Shown here one piece after another: positions 1 through 7,272 of a stretch of 23,139 nucleotides of DNA. This DNA is from JAVBKX01 sp031553835 (lineage in GTDB: Bacteria; Bacteroidota; Bacteroidia; Bacteroidales; Azobacteroidaceae). Under the pieces are notes generated by a model. It searched no databases, was not told the DNA's origin, and worked only from the letters and a program-made list of their open reading frames with translations. The DNA lies in the NCBI GenBank assembly GCA_031553835.1, contig JAVBKX010000019.1, forward strand, positions 1 through 23,139, in the 5' to 3' direction. The first letter of the stretch is position 1, and the number at the start of each line of letters is the position of its first letter. A program made the translations under genes and the position numbers.

Positions 1-1
1 C

Positions 2-478
2 GAAAATACAATTATCGACAGCGGATTCACGATTCATTGCCTGCCTGCTCGCCATTTCTCGGGACGCGGTTTGTCGCCCAATAAAACCTTGTGGGCGTCG
101 TTCATGCTGCAAACGCCTTTGCGAAATATCTACCTGAGCGGCGATAGTGGTTATGATACACATTTTGCCGCTATCGGTAACCAATTTGAAATAGACCTCG
201 CCATTATGGAAAATGGGCAATACAACGAAAACTGGAAATACATCCACCTGTTGCCCGGCGATTTGGTCCATGCCATAAAAGACGTAAACGCCAAACGGAT
301 AATGACCGTGCATAATTCAAAATATGCGTTGAGTAAACATCCGTGGAATGAGCCGTTAAACAATATTTCTGTCGCTGCCGACAAAGAGTCCCTGAACCTG
401 AAAACCCCAATGATTGGGGAAGTAATGTATTTGAAGGATACCACGCAGGTTTTTGAGAAATGGTGGGGGATTGATTAA
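2..478 (+). CDS. MBL-fold metal-dependent hydrolase (UlaG / NAPE-PLD-like), 3' part
   Basis: The reading frame is open from base 2, so the gene begins outside the window and only the C-terminal ~158 residues are here. Visible motifs fit the metallo-beta-lactamase-fold family containing NAPE-phospholipase D and UlaG-type hydrolases. They are PARHFSGRG (histidine codon at 53-55, the third metal-binding region), the LWASF strand, YLSGDSGYD (around 131-157, bridging aspartate) and TVHNSKYAL (around 305-331, last metal-ligand histidine). These proteins bind two metal ions and hydrolyse phosphodiester or lactone bonds, but the substrate here cannot be read from the sequence. A TTG at 71 could be mistaken for a start; the conserved PARHFSGRG block upstream of it, in frame, shows that it is internal. 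The gene ends 17 bases before a small ORF remnant and is probably unrelated to ada downstream. Confidence 0.85.
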   Translation, partial: ENTIIDSGFTIHCLPARHFSGRGLSPNKTLWASFMLQTPLRNIYLSGDSGYDTHFAAIGNQFEIDLAIMENGQYNENWKYIHLLPGDLVHAIKDVNAKRIMTVHNSKYALSKHPWNEPLNNISVAADKESLNLKTPMIGEVMYLKDTTQVFEKWWGID

Positions 479-495
479 CTTTGCTAAATTAAAAC

Positions 496-639
496 ATGAG
501 CATTAGGGTGTATAAAACATCTATGGATGATAAATCCAATGGCTACGAAACATCGGGTACCTCTATCGAACATTACTATACCGATCCTGATTTCACTGAA
601 AATAAACAAGTTACAATGATTAAAATACCCCTGAAGTAA
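496..639 (+). pseudogene. Remnant of a GyrI-like (AraC effector-binding) domain, C-terminal 47 codons
   Basis: A short ATG-to-TAA frame encodes 47 residues. Its second half has the pattern GYE-x2-G-x3-E-x-Y-x2-DP, ending in a hydrophobic strand and IPLK. This resembles the C-terminal end of GyrI-like small-molecule-binding domains, in which a conserved glutamate and aromatic residues line the ligand pocket. A complete domain is about 150 residues, so roughly the first two thirds would be missing. No ribosome-binding site or promoter is evident in the 17 bases after the upstream stop codon. I read it as a decayed gene left between the hydrolase and ada, perhaps once a regulator or its ligand-binding partner. 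The alternative is a genuine small protein. The domain assignment is from pattern memory only. Confidence 0.4.
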
Positions 640-676
640 ATATTTATCAAAAATAAATGAAGTTGTCAATTTTTCG

Positions 677-708
677 GTTGCATAATGGCTGATAACATTT
701 TAATTTTG
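677..708 (+). promoter_or_regulatory. Bacteroidetes-type promoter for ada
   Basis: A perfect -7 element, TAATTTTG, lies at 701-708. It is preceded after 20 bases by GTTG (677-680), a partial match to the -33 TTTG box. Consensus spacing in Bacteroidetes is about 19-21. Transcription would begin near 713-716, giving a leader of about 15-18 bases before the ada ATG. Short leaders like this are common in the phylum. Confidence 0.55.
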
Positions 709-730
709 CACAAAAAATGAGCACAATGAT

Positions 731-1792
731 ATGGAAACCGAAAGAGAAATATTTTACAAGGCCTTTATCGACAGGGATCCTTCTTTTGAAGGTGTATTCG
801 TAGTGGGAGTAAAAACGACCGGTATATTTTGCCGCCCAACCTGTCCTGCTAAACCCAAATTAGAAAATATAGAATTTTTCTCATCTGCACAAGAAGCCAT
901 GCTCAATGGTTACAGGCCATGTAAAGTCTGTAAACCCTTAGAAAAATTAGGTAATCCACCTTCAGAGATCAGCCGGTTATTAAAATATATGGACGACAAT
1001 CCTACTCTCAAAATAAAAGACTCTGATATTGTAACTTTGGGGTTAGAACCAAATCAGGTACGTCGTTGGTTCTTGAAAAACTACAAACTTACGTTTCATG
1101 CTTATCAGAGAATGCACCGTATAAATAATGCCTTCCAGCGGGTTCAGTCCGGACAAAGCGTAACAAACGTTGCATACGAGTCCGGTTACGATTCATTAAG
1201 CGGTTTCAACAACATGTTCAAAAATATTATTGGCACTTCGCCTCAAAAAAGTAAAGACAAGCGCATTGTCAACATAACCCGTATTGAAACGGATTTGGGA
1301 ACAATGATTGCAGGCGCCACCGATAAAGGAATCTGCATGTTTGAATTTGCCGATTATAAATTTTTGGAACTGGAACTGAAACAATTGACCACTTCGTTGA
1401 AAGCGCCACTTGTACAAGGAGAAAATATTCATTTCGATACCCTTCGAAAACAATTAGAACTATATTTTAAAGGAGAACTGCGTGAATTTGACATCCCATT
1501 GGATTTGGTCGGCACAGAATTTCAAAAACAAGTATGGCTCGGATTGTTACAAATACCATACGGTTCTACGACCAACTATGCAAAACAAGCCGAACTATTG
1601 GGTAAACCGACAGCGGTCAGAGCGGTTGCTAATGCCAATGGCAAAAACAAAATATCCATTATTTTGCCCTGCCACAGGGTTATTGGAGCCGATGGCACAC
1701 TAACCGGTTATGGCGGAGGCATTTGGAGAAAAAAGAAATTATTGGAATTTGAGAAAGAAAATATCAGCAAGGACTTATACGCTACAACTTAA
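731..1792 (+). CDS. ada: Bifunctional Ada: methylphosphotriester / O6-methylguanine-DNA methyltransferase and AraC-type regulator
   Basis: The 353-residue protein has the full Ada architecture. Residues 1-75 form the zinc-binding methyl-phosphotriester repair domain with Cys34, Cys38, Cys64 and Cys67. Cys34 is the expected methyl acceptor, equivalent to E. coli Ada Cys38. Residues ~80-175 form an AraC-type helix-turn-helix domain. Residues ~185-345 form the MGMT domain with the active-site motif PCHRV (acceptor Cys314) and the downstream GYGGGIWRK loop. In E. coli, methylation of the N-terminal cysteine turns Ada into an activator of its own gene and of other repair genes; that is expected but not shown here. 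The length matches E. coli Ada (354). The ATG at 731 follows a good promoter by about 22 bases. The gene converges on an iron-sulfur reductase gene, with only 14 bases between the stop codons. All key residues are present. Confidence 0.95.
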   Translation: METEREIFYKAFIDRDPSFEGVFVVGVKTTGIFCRPTCPAKPKLENIEFFSSAQEAMLNGYRPCKVCKPLEKLGNPPSEISRLLKYMDDNPTLKIKDSDIVTLGLEPNQVRRWFLKNYKLTFHAYQRMHRINNAFQRVQSGQSVTNVAYESGYDSLSGFNNMFKNIIGTSPQKSKDKRIVNITRIETDLGTMIAGATDKGICMFEFADYKFLELELKQLTTSLKAPLVQGENIHFDTLRKQLELYFKGELREFDIPLDLVGTEFQKQVWLGLLQIPYGSTTNYAKQAELLGKPTAVRAVANANGKNKISIILPCHRVIGADGTLTGYGGGIWRKKKLLEFEKENISKDLYATT

Positions 1793-1806
1793 GTCCATTT
1801 ACACTA

Positions 1807-2499
1807 TTATAAATCTTTCACTCCCAATGACATGGGACATACAGTCCTGCAGATATTACAGTTTACAATGCTAAATCCTCTGCCATTGGTACTGTAAGTA
1901 TAAGTTCTGCACAATTTTTGGTCCACGGTTTGTCCGTTTAACGCACATGCCGGACAATTATCCATACATAATCGGCAATTTTTAAGACATAATTCTTCTT
2001 CCAGCGGATCGGACGCTAAGTCTAAATTAGTCAAAACACACCCGATACTGATAAAATTTCCATATTTTCGATTGATCAGCAATGTATTTTTCCCAAAACT
2101 TCCTAATCCGGCCAATGCAGCAGCATGTCTCATCGACAGAATGCCTTTTCCATGCAAAGTATCTTCTTCCCAATAATCGTATGGAGAATCGCAGGGCAAA
2201 GGAATGGCTACACAACCTGATTCTTCCAATGCACCGGATGCCTGGTAAGCAATTCTATCTACTTCAAGTATATTCAAATCATTAGCATGGTTATAGACAA
2301 TTCTCGGATTGACTGAAGCAAGCCCCCTCGGCATTCTTTTTGCGAATACGATTACAGACCGGCATTCTTTATAAATATCGGAAGGATGAAAACCGGCAGG
2401 AGCATTTGCAAACCGGTCAATGCCTGCTATTCCGCAAACATCCGCTCCTAAATTCAAAAAAATTTGTTTTACTTTTTGTTCTATTGGTTCCATAATCAT
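1807..2499 (-). CDS. QueG-like 4Fe-4S reductase (short epoxyqueuosine reductase homologue)
   Basis: The 230-residue protein resembles the core of epoxyqueuosine reductase QueG and related cobalamin-dependent reductases. A DUF1730-like N-terminal part is followed by the block AGLGSFGKNTLLI (QueG has GLG-x2-GKN at the same place). Next come two ferredoxin-type [4Fe-4S] cysteine sets: C-x3-C-x2-C-x3-CP, then a lone Cys and C-x2-C-x3-CP. QueG reduces epoxyqueuosine to queuosine in the tRNA wobble position using cobalamin and the two clusters. Canonical QueG is about 310-390 residues with C-terminal HEAT-like repeats. Here the frame stops soon after the last cluster, so the tRNA-binding tail is missing. 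The true substrate is therefore uncertain; a non-tRNA reductase is possible. Two ATGs lie six bases apart (2497-2499 and 2491-2493); the outer one is given. It is convergent with ada. Confidence 0.7.
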   Translation of the reverse strand: MIMEPIEQKVKQIFLNLGADVCGIAGIDRFANAPAGFHPSDIYKECRSVIVFAKRMPRGLASVNPRIVYNHANDLNILEVDRIAYQASGALEESGCVAIPLPCDSPYDYWEEDTLHGKGILSMRHAAALAGLGSFGKNTLLINRKYGNFISIGCVLTNLDLASDPLEEELCLKNCRLCMDNCPACALNGQTVDQKLCRTYTYSTNGRGFSIVNCNICRTVCPMSLGVKDL

Positions 2500-2557
2500 T
2501 CAATTAACATTGATTGTAGAAATTTTTACTAATAGTTGTGTTAAAAAATCAATGATG

Positions 2558-2565
2558 CAAATTTA
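2558..2565 (-). promoter_or_regulatory. Possible -7 element for the QueG-like gene
   Basis: Read on the minus strand this is TAAATTTG followed by C, a full match to the Bacteroidetes -7 consensus TAnnTTTG. No convincing TTTG sits 19-21 bases upstream. It would give a leader of about 50 bases. Confidence 0.35.
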
Positions 2566-2676
2566 CATTTTAATTTTTGCAAATATCACATTTCACTTTT
2601 TTCAATATATTATGAGAGTTTAATTATCCATTTCATACATTCAAACACCTATTACATACAAGAATGTAAAATTGGC

Positions 2677-2707
2677 ATTGTCATTCGAAAAAATAATCCT
2701 AATATTG
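2677..2707 (+). promoter_or_regulatory. Probable promoter of the LytTR operon
   Basis: ATTG at 2677-2680 and TAATATTG at 2700-2707 are separated by 19 bases. They match the Bacteroidetes -33 (TTTG) and -7 (TAnnTTTG) boxes with one mismatch each. Transcription would start about 12 bases before the ATG at 2726. The rest of the 2500-2676 gap is AT-rich with no recognised feature beyond the minus-strand -7 box. Confidence 0.45.
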
Positions 2708-2725
2708 CATCGAAATTAAAAAAGC

Positions 2726-3091
2726 ATGTCGAAATACTTAGTCATATCAACGTCTAACGAAGTAGTGCGGGTAGCTATCGAAAGAATAGCATACATCAGT
2801 TCCGACGGAAATTATTCGACATTGGTACTTACCAATAAAGAGGAAAAAGTATTTTCTTTCAATCTGACTGCTTTCCAAAAAACGATCGAACAACAATTGA
2901 ATTCCGAAGCGCAAGCATTCATCAGAATTGGAAAAAGTCTGATAATCAATCGAAATTACATTTATTACATCAATATTACAAAGCAACAATTAGTTTTATC
3001 CGACATAAATTTCAATCATACATTCATGTTGTCGGCTTCAAAAGAAGCATTGAAGCTCTTAAAAACAGTATTGGAAAATAATATTGAATAA
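2726..3091 (+). CDS. Stand-alone LytTR-type DNA-binding regulator
   Basis: The 121-residue protein is essentially one LytTR domain (about residues 15-115). It has the opening strand with RIAYISSDGNYSTLVL, a central helix with F-x2-TIEQQL, the FIRIGKSLIINRNYI segment, and a closing strand-helix with the L-x-AS-x-EALKLL pattern. LytTR domains bind direct repeats upstream of their targets. There is no receiver domain or membrane segment, and no histidine kinase gene nearby, so it is not a classical two-component regulator. It begins about 12 bases after the predicted transcription start. It is followed after 2 bases by a single-pass membrane protein gene, so the two should be translated together. 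Pairing of a bare LytTR protein with a membrane protein recalls the LytTR regulatory systems of Firmicutes, in which the membrane partner inhibits the regulator; that parallel is inference. Confidence 0.85.
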   Translation: MSKYLVISTSNEVVRVAIERIAYISSDGNYSTLVLTNKEEKVFSFNLTAFQKTIEQQLNSEAQAFIRIGKSLIINRNYIYYINITKQQLVLSDINFNHTFMLSASKEALKLLKTVLENNIE

Positions 3092-3093
3092 AT

Positions 3094-3954
3094 ATGAAAA
3101 ATTACAATATAAATATGGACGATGAGGTTCAAATTTTAGGTATGAAAAAACCTGAAAGACCGAAACCTCTGCCGATGAGCAAAAAACAGAAATTCATTAT
3201 TTTTCTGGTTTGCGCTCTGTCGGTTATTGCTACATTAATCTGTATCTTGCCTTTATTATTAAACAAAAACAATCAAGATAATTATCAGCAGGTGAAAGAA
3301 TTTCCACCAAAACAAAATGAACAGATAAAATCGGAACAGGCTTTCATTGAAGTGTTGGACGAAACCGTCAATGACGTGCCGTTGTTGGTTTATGTTCCTC
3401 ACCACGGACAGTTAGAACTTTCAATGACAATGCCCGAGCGGACAGATCAATCCATTATTTTTGTGGCCGAAGCTGCCGATGTCCGCGCTGATAATGGCGG
3501 AATCGTCGGCGATTATGTGCTGGCCGGTCAACAATTAGCTCACGGAAAGCGGAAAGAAGGTTTTTGCGCAATCCTTGATAATGAAATAATCATTGGAATG
3601 GCGGGAGAAACCGGGATTCTAACTAAGGCTATCACACAAAAAGGCTATTTTTTCAGACAATATCCATTAGTAAGAGATTCACAAGTAATTGAAAATGAAC
3701 CGAAAGGAAAAAGTATCCGGCGAGCGATAGCAATCCGAAATAACAAAGTCATTATGGTAGAAAGCCGTAGCCGCGAATCTTTTCACGATTTTGCCCAAGC
3801 GCTGGTTGATATTGGTATAAGCAATGCTATTTACCTTTGCGGAGGATCGGCATTTGGCTGGTATCGCGCTTCTGACGACACTATCACTACTTTTGGACAA
3901 GAAAAAGAGATAGCTTCCGGAACCAATTATTTAGTCTGGAAATCTTCTATCTGA
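3094..3954 (+). CDS. Single-pass membrane protein with probable phosphodiester-glycosidase (NAGPA-like) domain
   Basis: The 286-residue product has a basic, proline-containing cytoplasmic tail (1-33), one membrane segment at about 34-56, and an extracytoplasmic domain from about 75 to the end. The C-terminal part reads RRAIAIRNNKVIMVESRS, then SFHDFAQALVDIGISNAIYL, then CGGSAFGWY. This has the order and spacing of the phosphodiester glycosidase (NAGPA, PF09992) fold, where 'R-x-A-I-G ... G-x-DA-x-N-LDGG-S' is conserved. The usual LDGG is YLCGG here, so a catalytic aspartate seems to be replaced and activity is doubtful. It lies 2 bases after the LytTR gene and 17 bases before the lipoprotein gene, consistent with one operon. 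The fold call is moderate; the topology is clear. Confidence 0.6.
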   Translation: MKNYNINMDDEVQILGMKKPERPKPLPMSKKQKFIIFLVCALSVIATLICILPLLLNKNNQDNYQQVKEFPPKQNEQIKSEQAFIEVLDETVNDVPLLVYVPHHGQLELSMTMPERTDQSIIFVAEAADVRADNGGIVGDYVLAGQQLAHGKRKEGFCAILDNEIIIGMAGETGILTKAITQKGYFFRQYPLVRDSQVIENEPKGKSIRRAIAIRNNKVIMVESRSRESFHDFAQALVDIGISNAIYLCGGSAFGWYRASDDTITTFGQEKEIASGTNYLVWKSSI

Positions 3955-3971
3955 CATAAATCAAATTGTAT

Positions 3972-5012
3972 ATGAAACATTTAATCTGTGCCGGCATCAT
4001 TGCCGTTACTTGCACTTGGTGTGCCTGCAACAAAATGGAATCAAAGCAACCGGAGCCACTTGAAACGACTTCGTCTGCTGTCCATCGAAAAAACACCAAT
4101 TCGATTTATTATTGGAAAACCGTTTTCAAATTAAATGATTACGAACGACAATTTCTTTCCGACCATCGTATCGGACGAATGTATATTCGTTTTTTTGATG
4201 TAGTTGGTAGTGAATACAATCCGCCATCACCCGAAGCAACTATTATTTTTAAAGAAACGCCTCCAAATGAATTGGAAATTGTACCGACAGTCTTCATTCG
4301 AAATGAAATTTTCAAAAATGAAAATTTTGAGGATACTATTGTATTTAAAATCGCAAATCGTATTCTCACGATGGCCGCGACCAATGACATTCAGAATATC
4401 CATGAAATTCAAATCGATTGCGACTGGACAGCATCCACACAGGATAAATATTTTGCATCGCTCAATAAAATGCGAAAACTGTTGCTCGAAAAAAATATTG
4501 AACTTTCCACAACCATTCGTTTACACCAGTTTTCCCTGCCCGAACCTCCGGTCGATCGCGGCGTTCTCATGTGTTACAATACAGGTAACCTGAAAAACGA
4601 TCAAAGCGTTAATTCAATACTGAAAGCATCTGATGTCGCTCCTTATATCCGGTACATCGATGCTTATCGGTTACCTGTCGATGTAGCTTATCCGGCTTTT
4701 TCGTGGGCGATTTGGTTTCGCGACAAACAGTTTCAATCCATCCTGCGTTCAGCCGATAAAACCAATACCGAAATATACCGGCACAAAAACCATAATATCT
4801 ATACCGTTACTGAAGGACATTATGTGGATGGTAATTATATTGCGAAAGACGATGAAATCCGGTTTGAAGATTCGGATATCCGCGAAACTTTAGCCGTAAA
4901 ACACATGCTCGACCCAAAATTCAACCAGGCTTCCACTATTCTTTTTCATTTAGATTCTACTAATTTATCAACATTTTCAAACGATGAAATCAGTCAGATT
5001 TATACTCATTAG
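3972..5012 (+). CDS. Probable lipoprotein, DUF3142-like (unknown function)
   Basis: The ATG at 3972 is preferred over an in-frame TTG six bases earlier because it starts a cleaner signal peptide. The N-terminus is a short hydrophobic segment ending WCAC-NK, an imperfect lipobox, so the protein is probably exported and perhaps lipidated. The mature part (~325 residues) contains IQIDCDWTASTQDKYF followed by a helix, IELSTTIRL, and GVLMCYNTGNL. This order of strands with acidic ends suggests a TIM-barrel-like glycosidase fold, similar in pattern to DUF3142 proteins ('E-x-D-x-D ... Y-x2-L'), but I cannot verify the family. The end of the gene overlaps the next gene by 29 bases, so the two are almost certainly co-translated. 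No catalytic role can be given. Confidence 0.6.
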   Translation: MKHLICAGIIAVTCTWCACNKMESKQPEPLETTSSAVHRKNTNSIYYWKTVFKLNDYERQFLSDHRIGRMYIRFFDVVGSEYNPPSPEATIIFKETPPNELEIVPTVFIRNEIFKNENFEDTIVFKIANRILTMAATNDIQNIHEIQIDCDWTASTQDKYFASLNKMRKLLLEKNIELSTTIRLHQFSLPEPPVDRGVLMCYNTGNLKNDQSVNSILKASDVAPYIRYIDAYRLPVDVAYPAFSWAIWFRDKQFQSILRSADKTNTEIYRHKNHNIYTVTEGHYVDGNYIAKDDEIRFEDSDIRETLAVKHMLDPKFNQASTILFHLDSTNLSTFSNDEISQIYTH

Positions 5013-7272
5013 TATTCTACTATCCATTTGTTTATCAAATATAAAAGCCTGTTGGGATCCATCATATACTCCCGGGGAATATTACGTTTTCTATACTTAT
5101 CCCAAAGACAATCCCGGCACATATCCCGATCAGGATGCTCAAAACGTAGCCGAATGGCAAGCCTACACTTCCGGAAAAGCTACATTGGAAGATATTCATG
5201 AAGTAGTCTATAATTATCCTGTAGCATCCTTAGGCACATTGCTCTATCAATTTGACAAAAAAGAAAAAGCAGACAGCAACAATACATTCATAGAATATCT
5301 TTTTTCCACACGCGACCGGGATGCGTTATCGCTGCTATTCCTTGCAAAAAAATGCTATCAAGCCCGCGCAAAACGGTGGGATCCCTGGTGGTACCCAACC
5401 AAAGAAGATTTGGAATTCCGGGATGTGAAACAAATTTTCAATGAAGCATTAGCTTATAAAGGGAAAAAATTAGCCACCCGATATGCTCTACAGGCCATCA
5501 GGGCAGGAATCACTATCGGAGAAGACGACCGTTGTTTAGAGTTATGGAATACACAAATCAAGCATGCTCCACATTCGGTCGTCAAACAAATGTGCGAATC
5601 ATATATTGCTGGAATTTTATTTCGCAGTGAACAATACGACGAAGCGGCCGTACATTTTATTTCATCGGGCGACGAAACGAGTTTCTGGTGGTGCGCTCAA
5701 CATTTAGTTGATGAAGACACTGATATCGAACGAATTAAAATCATGTATCAATATGCTCCCAATGCACCGGTGTTGGCTGTCATGCTTCAGCAAATAATTC
5801 GGGAAGCAGAAGTAAATATCAATCCAAAATACTTCAATAATGATACAACTTCATGGTACAGAGAAGAATATTATTCCAAATTTGTAAACAACCGGAAACG
5901 TTATATGGAGTTATGCGATTTATCATTGCAAATCGCCGGCGAAGGCCGTACGACCAATCCGGCTATGTGGCAATATGCCGCAGCTTTTTTAACCATGATC
6001 GACGGAAAAATTAACCGCGCCAAAGATTTGTTGCAAATTGCTTCCAGGATGAAAGGAACTCCATTTATCAAAGACAATGTCAAAATTTTACAGCTAATGG
6101 TTGATGCGCAATTAGGAAGTTACGACAATGATTTCGAACAACAGATTTTCCCTCAATTAAAATGGTTAGATAATAAAATAGCTAACCATTTGACTGATGA
6201 GGTGAAACGAATGACTTCAGATGAATTGTATATGATGAAAGATAATTTCAGTTATTATTACTACAACGATATGATGCGAAAAATATCGTTAGCAATCATG
6301 GCTCCTAATTATCTGAAAAGAGGAAATACAGCCAAAGCAGCTGCATTTGCGGGTATGGCCACTGAACGCCTGCCTCAGTTAGTAGGAAAAAGATTAGCCG
6401 GTTACTATTGGAGAAATAATACGACCTTATTACCTTTAGCAGAATATCGAAAAAATGACACGGTCAACAATGAAGAATACAGCAATGAATTGTTTTGGAT
6501 GCTCGACACCATGAAAGTACAAGATGTCATTGCCTACAAAAACTATTTATTTGCTCAAAAAAAATCAACATTCGACCGTTTTTTGACCGAACGCTGTTAT
6601 GCCAGCCGCAATTACCTGAACGAGCTGATCGGAACCAAATACATACGTCTCCTGCAATTTGACAAAGCGGTTTATTATTTAAGCAATGTGGACCAATACT
6701 ATGAAAAAACATTGAATATTTATCAGTCCGGATATTTGAATTACGACCCATTTCACGCTCCCTGGTTAGTTCCCGATCGTACTCCAACAGCAGAAAGCGA
6801 TCAGCACAAATTACATTATTGTAAAAAAATGAGTCACCTTAAAAAATTAATAAACAGCACCAAAAACCGGGAAAAGAAAGCCCAATATGCCTATGAATAT
6901 GCCGTCGGATTGAGCCAGGTACTCTATGCTAATTGGGCGTTGGCTGCCTATGGACGCGGAACATATTATAACAATGTTATGGAAAATACTTTCAGCTCAT
7001 ACAGCGACATTTTTTTTAAGGAAACAGAAAAATACCTGAAAATAGCAGAAAGCAATACCTGCGATAAAAACTTGCAGGCCCAATGCACATTTGCCAAAGC
7101 CAAACTACACTGGGATGTCGATTATCATTACAACAACGGCAGCTGGGACTATACCTTGGGCGATGATTTGAAAAAATACTATGACCTGATGAAAAGCAAG
7201 TATTCTACAACACCTTTTTATGCAGCAATGGCAAGTCAATGCGATATGTTTGAAGATTATATTTCGAAGTAG
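4984..7272 (+). CDS. Large secreted helical-repeat (TPR-like) protein of unknown function
   Basis: The protein has 762 residues, with a typical signal peptide (about residues 1-22, ending NIKA before CWDP). The rest is rich in paired amphipathic helices with TPR/solenoid-like spacing, for example ESYIAGILFRSEQYDEAAVHF, NRAKDLLQIASRMKG and YIRLLQFDKAVYYLSNV. There are many Tyr and Trp residues and no catalytic motif that I recognise. Its start codon lies inside the end of the preceding lipoprotein gene (29-base overlap), which argues that the two products act together, perhaps as a periplasmic or outer-membrane scaffold. The stop codon directly abuts the stop of the opposite-strand CBS-domain gene, with no spacer. 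No paralogue is visible in the window. Function unknown; the helical-repeat reading is moderately confident. Confidence 0.75.
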   Translation: MKSVRFILISILLSICLSNIKACWDPSYTPGEYYVFYTYPKDNPGTYPDQDAQNVAEWQAYTSGKATLEDIHEVVYNYPVASLGTLLYQFDKKEKADSNNTFIEYLFSTRDRDALSLLFLAKKCYQARAKRWDPWWYPTKEDLEFRDVKQIFNEALAYKGKKLATRYALQAIRAGITIGEDDRCLELWNTQIKHAPHSVVKQMCESYIAGILFRSEQYDEAAVHFISSGDETSFWWCAQHLVDEDTDIERIKIMYQYAPNAPVLAVMLQQIIREAEVNINPKYFNNDTTSWYREEYYSKFVNNRKRYMELCDLSLQIAGEGRTTNPAMWQYAAAFLTMIDGKINRAKDLLQIASRMKGTPFIKDNVKILQLMVDAQLGSYDNDFEQQIFPQLKWLDNKIANHLTDEVKRMTSDELYMMKDNFSYYYYNDMMRKISLAIMAPNYLKRGNTAKAAAFAGMATERLPQLVGKRLAGYYWRNNTTLLPLAEYRKNDTVNNEEYSNELFWMLDTMKVQDVIAYKNYLFAQKKSTFDRFLTERCYASRNYLNELIGTKYIRLLQFDKAVYYLSNVDQYYEKTLNIYQSGYLNYDPFHAPWLVPDRTPTAESDQHKLHYCKKMSHLKKLINSTKNREKKAQYAYEYAVGLSQVLYANWALAAYGRGTYYNNVMENTFSSYSDIFFKETEKYLKIAESNTCDKNLQAQCTFAKAKLHWDVDYHYNNGSWDYTLGDDLKKYYDLMKSKYSTTPFYAAMASQCDMFEDYISK

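Noticed and set aside
484..669. 61-codon minus-strand frame between the hydrolase and ada
   Set aside because: It overlaps the GyrI-like remnant on the other strand, has no recognisable motif, and shows no promoter or ribosome-binding site.
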